A stretch of 17,868 nt of DNA from an uncultured Sutterella sp. (GTDB lineage: Bacteria; Pseudomonadota; Gammaproteobacteria; Burkholderiales; Burkholderiaceae_F). Where the stretch lies: NCBI GenBank assembly GCA_934249275.1, contig CAKQKT010000031.1, positions 1-17,868 on the forward strand, in the 5' to 3' direction. Below the pieces are notes generated by a model. That model was given only the letters and a program-made list of their open reading frames with translations. It searched no databases and had not been told where the DNA came from. Shown here piece by piece: positions 14,578-17,868 of the stretch. How positions within the stretch are numbered: the first letter of the stretch is position 1; every line of letters starts with the position of its first letter. A program made the position numbers and the translations under genes.

Positions 14578-15414
14578 ATGGCCGGCACGATCTACTGCCT
14601 TCCCAACCTCATTGCCGACGGCACGCTTGAAGCCGCCATTCCGCCCCTCGTGCGCACCCGCGCCGCGGGCATCCGCTTCTTCCTCGTCGAAGCCGCGAAG
14701 AATGCGCGCGCCTATTTGAAGCTCCTCGGTCATCCCGGCCCCATCGCCGATCTCTCGATCGAGGAAATCGGACACGATCCCGATCCCGCTCAGATCGACC
14801 GCTGGCTCGCGCCCGTTCTGGCGGGCGAAGACGCCGCGATCGTCAGCGAATCGGGCTGTCCCGGCATTGCGGATCCCGGCGCGCAGATCGTCGCACGCGC
14901 GCAGGAAATGGGCCTGCGCGTCGTGCCCTGGGTCGGCCCGTCCTCCATTCTCATGACGCTCATGGCGAGCGGCCTCGACGGCCAGCGCTTCCGCTTCCTC
15001 GGCTACCTGCCGGTGCACGCGGACGAGCGCGCCGCGGCCATCCGAAATCTCGAATCGCAGAGCCGCCGCTCCGAAACGCAGCTCTTCATCGAGACGCCGT
15101 ACCGCAACGGCGCCATGCTCGAGAGCCTTCTTTCGACGCTTGCACCCGACACGCGAGTGACCGTCGCCACCGACGTCACCGGCGAGCACGAATGCATCCG
15201 CACGAAGACGGTCAAGGCTTGGAACGCGCTCACGCCCGAGGAGCGTGCGCTTCCCAAGCTTCCCACGGTCTTCGCGCTTCTTGCCGCCTCCAAGGGCCAG
15301 GCCCCGCGCTATGCGCCTTCGGACGCCCGCCGCAAGGGTGAAAAGCCCGCGGCCGGCCGTCCCGCTGCGAATCAGGGCCTCAAGCCCGCGCACCGCAAGG
15401 ACCGCAGCCGATGA
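14578..15414 (+). CDS. RsmI-like SAM-dependent methyltransferase (tetrapyrrole methylase fold)
   Basis: A 278-aa protein of the tetrapyrrole methylase/RsmI group. Motifs seen are the N-terminal YCLPNLI strand-loop, SESGCPGIADPG (90-101, the equivalent of the RsmI SDAGTP-ISDPG loop), GPSS (120-123) followed by a hydrophobic helix, FLGYLP (140-145) and FIETPYRN (170-177). RsmI methylates the 2'-O of C1402 in 16S rRNA; this shorter, divergent type may act on RNA but its target is not established. After residue 237 a low-complexity tail rich in Lys, Arg, Pro and Ala follows, which could bind RNA. CGGAG (14565-14569) lies eight bases before the ATG. Its TGA overlaps the next ATG (ATGA at 15411-15414), suggesting coupled translation with the downstream gene. 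Confidence 0.85.
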   Translation: MAGTIYCLPNLIADGTLEAAIPPLVRTRAAGIRFFLVEAAKNARAYLKLLGHPGPIADLSIEEIGHDPDPAQIDRWLAPVLAGEDAAIVSESGCPGIADPGAQIVARAQEMGLRVVPWVGPSSILMTLMASGLDGQRFRFLGYLPVHADERAAAIRNLESQSRRSETQLFIETPYRNGAMLESLLSTLAPDTRVTVATDVTGEHECIRTKTVKAWNALTPEERALPKLPTVFALLAASKGQAPRYAPSDARRKGEKPAAGRPAANQGLKPAHRKDRSR

Positions 15415-16541
15415 ACTTTGATGCGATTCTCGCCCGCCTGCAGCATCTCCCGCTCGACCGCCTGATGCCGGCCGCCGCGGGTCTTGCGGTCGCAATGCTC
15501 CTTGTGCTTGCCCTCTGGCTTGCGGCAAGGCGCAGAAGGGCGAGACGCAACATCGGCCTCAGAAAGCTCGCAGCAACCCTTCCCAAGGAAGGCAATCCCG
15601 TCACCCGCGCCGTTCCAAAATTCGAGCGTCCCGATCCGCTTGAAGCCGACCGCCTTGCGCTTGAGATGCTCGACGACTCCGGCGCCGAGGACATCGAGGA
15701 CATTCCCAAAACCTCGTACACGGAACGCGTGAACGGCCCCGAGGCCGCTCGAATCGCTGCCGAACCGCACCGTGCTCCCGAAGCAACGGTGCTTGCCTCC
15801 GAACCCAGGCCTGCACCCATGCCGGAGCCGTCCGTCGTGCGCTCGCCCGCCCCCGCTTCCGTGCCGGCCGTTCCCGCCGTGCCGCCCATGCCCGAATGGG
15901 AGTTTCTCCAGACGCTTCCCTTTGTAGTGCGACGCGGACTTTCCACGAAGCACGCCGATATGCTCGACATTGGCGTCGAAGCCGTGTTCTTTCCGCCCGA
16001 AGCGGTCAATCGGATCGACGATCCCGTTCTGCGCCTTGCGCCCTTCCTTCCAGAAGGCGAAGGCGAGCTTCTCTGCCGCGAATCGGATCGCCGCACCTTC
16101 CAGGCGGGCGGTCTTTATGCGCAGCCCGATGCGCTCATCGCCCTCAAGTCGGGCGGCGCCATCGCCGTCGAATACAAGTCCCGAGGCGGGCGCATGGATC
16201 TGCCCGCCGACATCGCCGGCAGCCTTCGTCCCAAGGACCTGCTCCAGACCGTGATCGGCGCCATGGTGCTCTCCGCCTCCGAAGGCGTGGCCTGCGCACC
16301 CGTACTGCGCACCAACAACGCGGTCTACTTCCTGAGGCCTGGCAAGGCGATTCAGAAGCTTCTGTCCGAACGCATCGCTTCGGCCGTCACCTTCGTGAAG
16401 CCCTATTCCGAGAGAAGCGGCATCAGCGCCTCCGACTACGCGGAACTCTGCGTCGTGCCCGCTCAAATGCTCTCCGGCAAGCCTGCTCCGTCAACAGGAA
16501 GCCTCAGAGGCGAAGCCGCACACGCGCAGATGCTGCGCTAA
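15411..16541 (+). CDS. Membrane-anchored PD-(D/E)XK nuclease-like protein
   Basis: A 376-aa protein that I do not recognise by name. It has one N-terminal membrane span (about residues 18-39) followed by an Arg-rich stop-transfer segment, so the rest probably faces the cytoplasm. A long Pro/Ala-rich linker (about 105-160) leads to a C-terminal domain (about 161-355). In that domain PD (239-240), a beta-hairpin and EYK (254-256) fit the PD-(D/E)XK nuclease core, and KDLLQTVIGAMVLSA (275-289) resembles the Q-containing helix of RecB/Cas4-type nucleases. A role in cutting DNA or RNA at the membrane is inferred from these motifs only. The ATG overlaps the stop of the RsmI-like gene by four bases. 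Confidence 0.8.
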   Translation: MNFDAILARLQHLPLDRLMPAAAGLAVAMLLVLALWLAARRRRARRNIGLRKLAATLPKEGNPVTRAVPKFERPDPLEADRLALEMLDDSGAEDIEDIPKTSYTERVNGPEAARIAAEPHRAPEATVLASEPRPAPMPEPSVVRSPAPASVPAVPAVPPMPEWEFLQTLPFVVRRGLSTKHADMLDIGVEAVFFPPEAVNRIDDPVLRLAPFLPEGEGELLCRESDRRTFQAGGLYAQPDALIALKSGGAIAVEYKSRGGRMDLPADIAGSLRPKDLLQTVIGAMVLSASEGVACAPVLRTNNAVYFLRPGKAIQKLLSERIASAVTFVKPYSERSGISASDYAELCVVPAQMLSGKPAPSTGSLRGEAAHAQMLR

Positions 16542-16592
16542 ATCCTCACGCCGTCCTTCCGGACGTCCGATCCGCGCCCGTGATCGAAAAAA

Positions 16593-16609
16593 GCTTTGCC
16601 TTCGCAAGC
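16593..16609. terminator. Weak hairpin after the PD-(D/E)XK-like gene
   Basis: GCTTTGC (16593-16599) and GCAAGC (16604-16609) form a short stem with one bulge. A run of six A lies to the left, giving a T-run only on the - strand, while the + side has a loose T-rich stretch (GTTTCATTT). A second hairpin, CGTCC/GGACG (16552-16565), lies closer to the stop without a T-run. Neither is a strong + strand terminator. Confidence 0.3.
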
Positions 16610-16635
16610 CTCCGTGTTTCATTTGGTTTCCCGCA

Positions 16636-16664
16636 TGGTTCTTCCCGAAACTGCAGGCTATAGT
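16636..16664 (+). promoter_or_regulatory. Candidate promoter for the alpha-2-macroglobulin gene
   Basis: TATAGT (16659-16664) is a good -10 box; the hexamer 17 bases upstream, TGGTTC (16636-16641), is a poor -35. It lies 38 bases before the ATG, a normal leader length. Confidence 0.4.
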
Positions 16665-16702
16665 GAAAGCACCACTTGCAGATCACTTTCGGAGACGAAG
16701 AC

Positions 16703-17868
16703 ATGCGAAGCATCCCGACGCTTACTCTTTCCGTTCTCACGCTGGCCTCGCTTGAGGCCATGGCCGCCCTGTCGACCTCCGTTCCGCCCGCCTGGCTCAA
16801 GGCCGGCGTCTCCATCCCCGGCCAAAGCCGCTCGCCGCTCTACATTACGCTCAGCCCCGACATGGAGGCCTGCCGCGCCCAGTACGGCAAGAAAGCCACC
16901 TCAAAGTGCAGCCGCCAGTTCGGCCTCGTCTCCTCGCGCGTCACCGGCGTCTCGATGACGCCCGCCATCGAAGGCGTCTGGCGCTGGGAGGGCTCGGGCA
17001 CGCTGTCCTTCACGCCGGAGGAAGCCTGGCCCGAGCGCACCGCCTTCAAGATCGATCTTTCAGGCCTGAAGCTTCCGGCCGAGACAACGCTCAACACGCC
17101 GGAAATTGACTTCTCGACGCCGCCCCTCACCATGACTTCGGGACACGCACGCTTCTGGCTTGATCCCGCCGTTTCGGGCGAGCGCGCCCTCACCGTGGAA
17201 GCATCCTTCTCCACAGCCATTGCCGACACGAATGCTTTTGAGAAATCGGTCAAGATCAGCGCTCCGGACAAGAGCGGCATCGTCTTCGGCAAGCCTGTCT
17301 TCATCTGGAATCACGACAGGACAGGACTCTATCTGAAGCTTCCGCTCAAGAAGCTCGGCGAGGCCGCCGACGTGCGCATCGCGTTCCCCAGGGCCGCGGC
17401 CGCCTGGACGGCTCCCGACAAGCGCCACCCGGCCGTCAAGCCCGGCTTTGAACAGGCGTCCGTCAGCTACACCGTACCCGCCGCCCAGGGCCTCTACAAG
17501 ATCGGAGAAGCTTCTCTCCATCCGGTCCGCACCGAAACGCTTGAGCAGGTCTATGAGCTTACGCTGCGCCCCTCGCTTCTCACGAAGCCCGCGGATCTCG
17601 TATCGGCGCTTCGCGTCACGGCTCTACCCGCACGTCTCAACGAGGACGCCTTCTCGCCCACCGACTGGCGACGCGCACCGTCCGTCACGCCCGACGTTCT
17701 TGCCCGCGGCAAGCCCGTCTCCGTCTCGATCGGACAGGATGCGGACACGCCTGCCGGCAGCATCCGCCTTCTGCTCAAGGCCGAGTCCGGCGCCTACCTG
17801 CACATGACGCTGCCCGCCGGCTTTGGTCCTGAAAAGAACGTTGCCCTCACGAAGGACTGGTCCACGGT
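16703..17868 (+). CDS. Bacterial alpha-2-macroglobulin-like protein, N-terminal part (runs off window)
   Basis: The frame stays open from ATG 16703 to the end of the window (388 full codons). GGAG (16691-16694) lies eight bases upstream. A Sec signal peptide covers residues 1-21 or 1-22 (cleavage near MAA) with no lipobox Cys, so the product should be a soluble periplasmic or exported protein of the YfaS type rather than the YfhM-type lipoprotein. The sequence is a series of beta-rich macroglobulin-like segments, with the WRWEGSGTLSFTPEEAWPE motif (from about 93) typical of the first domains of bacterial alpha-2-macroglobulins. These large proteins are thought to trap proteases and protect the envelope. 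The bait region and the thioester motif, if present, lie outside the window. A penicillin-binding protein 1C gene often follows in other genomes. Confidence 0.75.
   Translation, partial: MRSIPTLTLSVLTLASLEAMAALSTSVPPAWLKAGVSIPGQSRSPLYITLSPDMEACRAQYGKKATSKCSRQFGLVSSRVTGVSMTPAIEGVWRWEGSGTLSFTPEEAWPERTAFKIDLSGLKLPAETTLNTPEIDFSTPPLTMTSGHARFWLDPAVSGERALTVEASFSTAIADTNAFEKSVKISAPDKSGIVFGKPVFIWNHDRTGLYLKLPLKKLGEAADVRIAFPRAAAAWTAPDKRHPAVKPGFEQASVSYTVPAAQGLYKIGEASLHPVRTETLEQVYELTLRPSLLTKPADLVSALRVTALPARLNEDAFSPTDWRRAPSVTPDVLARGKPVSVSIGQDADTPAGSIRLLLKAESGAYLHMTLPAGFGPEKNVALTKDWST

Overview
The window is a GC-rich, densely coded chromosomal segment of a Gram-negative bacterium. Outer-membrane FadL-type porins with C-terminal Phe, a proteobacterial-type Mfd, the divergent yceF/yceD pair and a bacterial alpha-2-macroglobulin point to Proteobacteria. 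The maf, RsmI-like methylase and yceD neighbourhood and the dicarboxylate-type catabolic operon suggest a betaproteobacterium, perhaps an intestinal Sutterellaceae member. That placement is inference from gene content and was not checked by a search.

Layout, left to right. (1) 1-2203: two tandem paralogous FadL/OmpP1 outer-membrane proteins on the + strand, the first cut by the window edge, each followed by a clear intrinsic terminator. (2) 2213-2710: an unrecognised 165-aa protein on the - strand, divergent from (3) mfd and a CYTH-domain triphosphatase-like gene, 2860-6813, + strand, probably co-transcribed. (4) 6932-8551: a 539-aa acidic, helical cytoplasmic protein that I do not recognise. 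(5) 8723-12413: three - strand genes read in the order lyase (aspartase/fumarase superfamily), DASS-family anion transporter, GntR/HutC-type regulator. They look like a catabolic cassette that imports a dicarboxylate-like compound and cleaves it, probably releasing fumarate. (6) 12414-13345: 932 bases without a convincing gene. This stretch holds two copies of a roughly 270-nt direct repeat lying exactly 510 nt apart with no gaps, with conserved palindromes, and a - strand terminator between the copies. (7) 13346-13846: yceD on the - strand, divergent from (8) a + strand housekeeping run, yceF/maf, an RsmI-like methylase and a membrane-anchored PD-(D/E)XK-like protein, with short gaps or overlaps. 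(9) 16703 to the window end: the 5' part of an alpha-2-macroglobulin gene.

The most notable feature is the architecture around the lyase/transporter/regulator cassette. It is bracketed by a 74-nt imperfect direct repeat that contains the last codons and the downstream flank of yceD. The expected yceD partner rpmF is not there, and the lyase promoter region is duplicated with conserved operator-like palindromes. Together these suggest a cassette inserted or rearranged at the 3' end of yceD, with an unusual duplicated control region.
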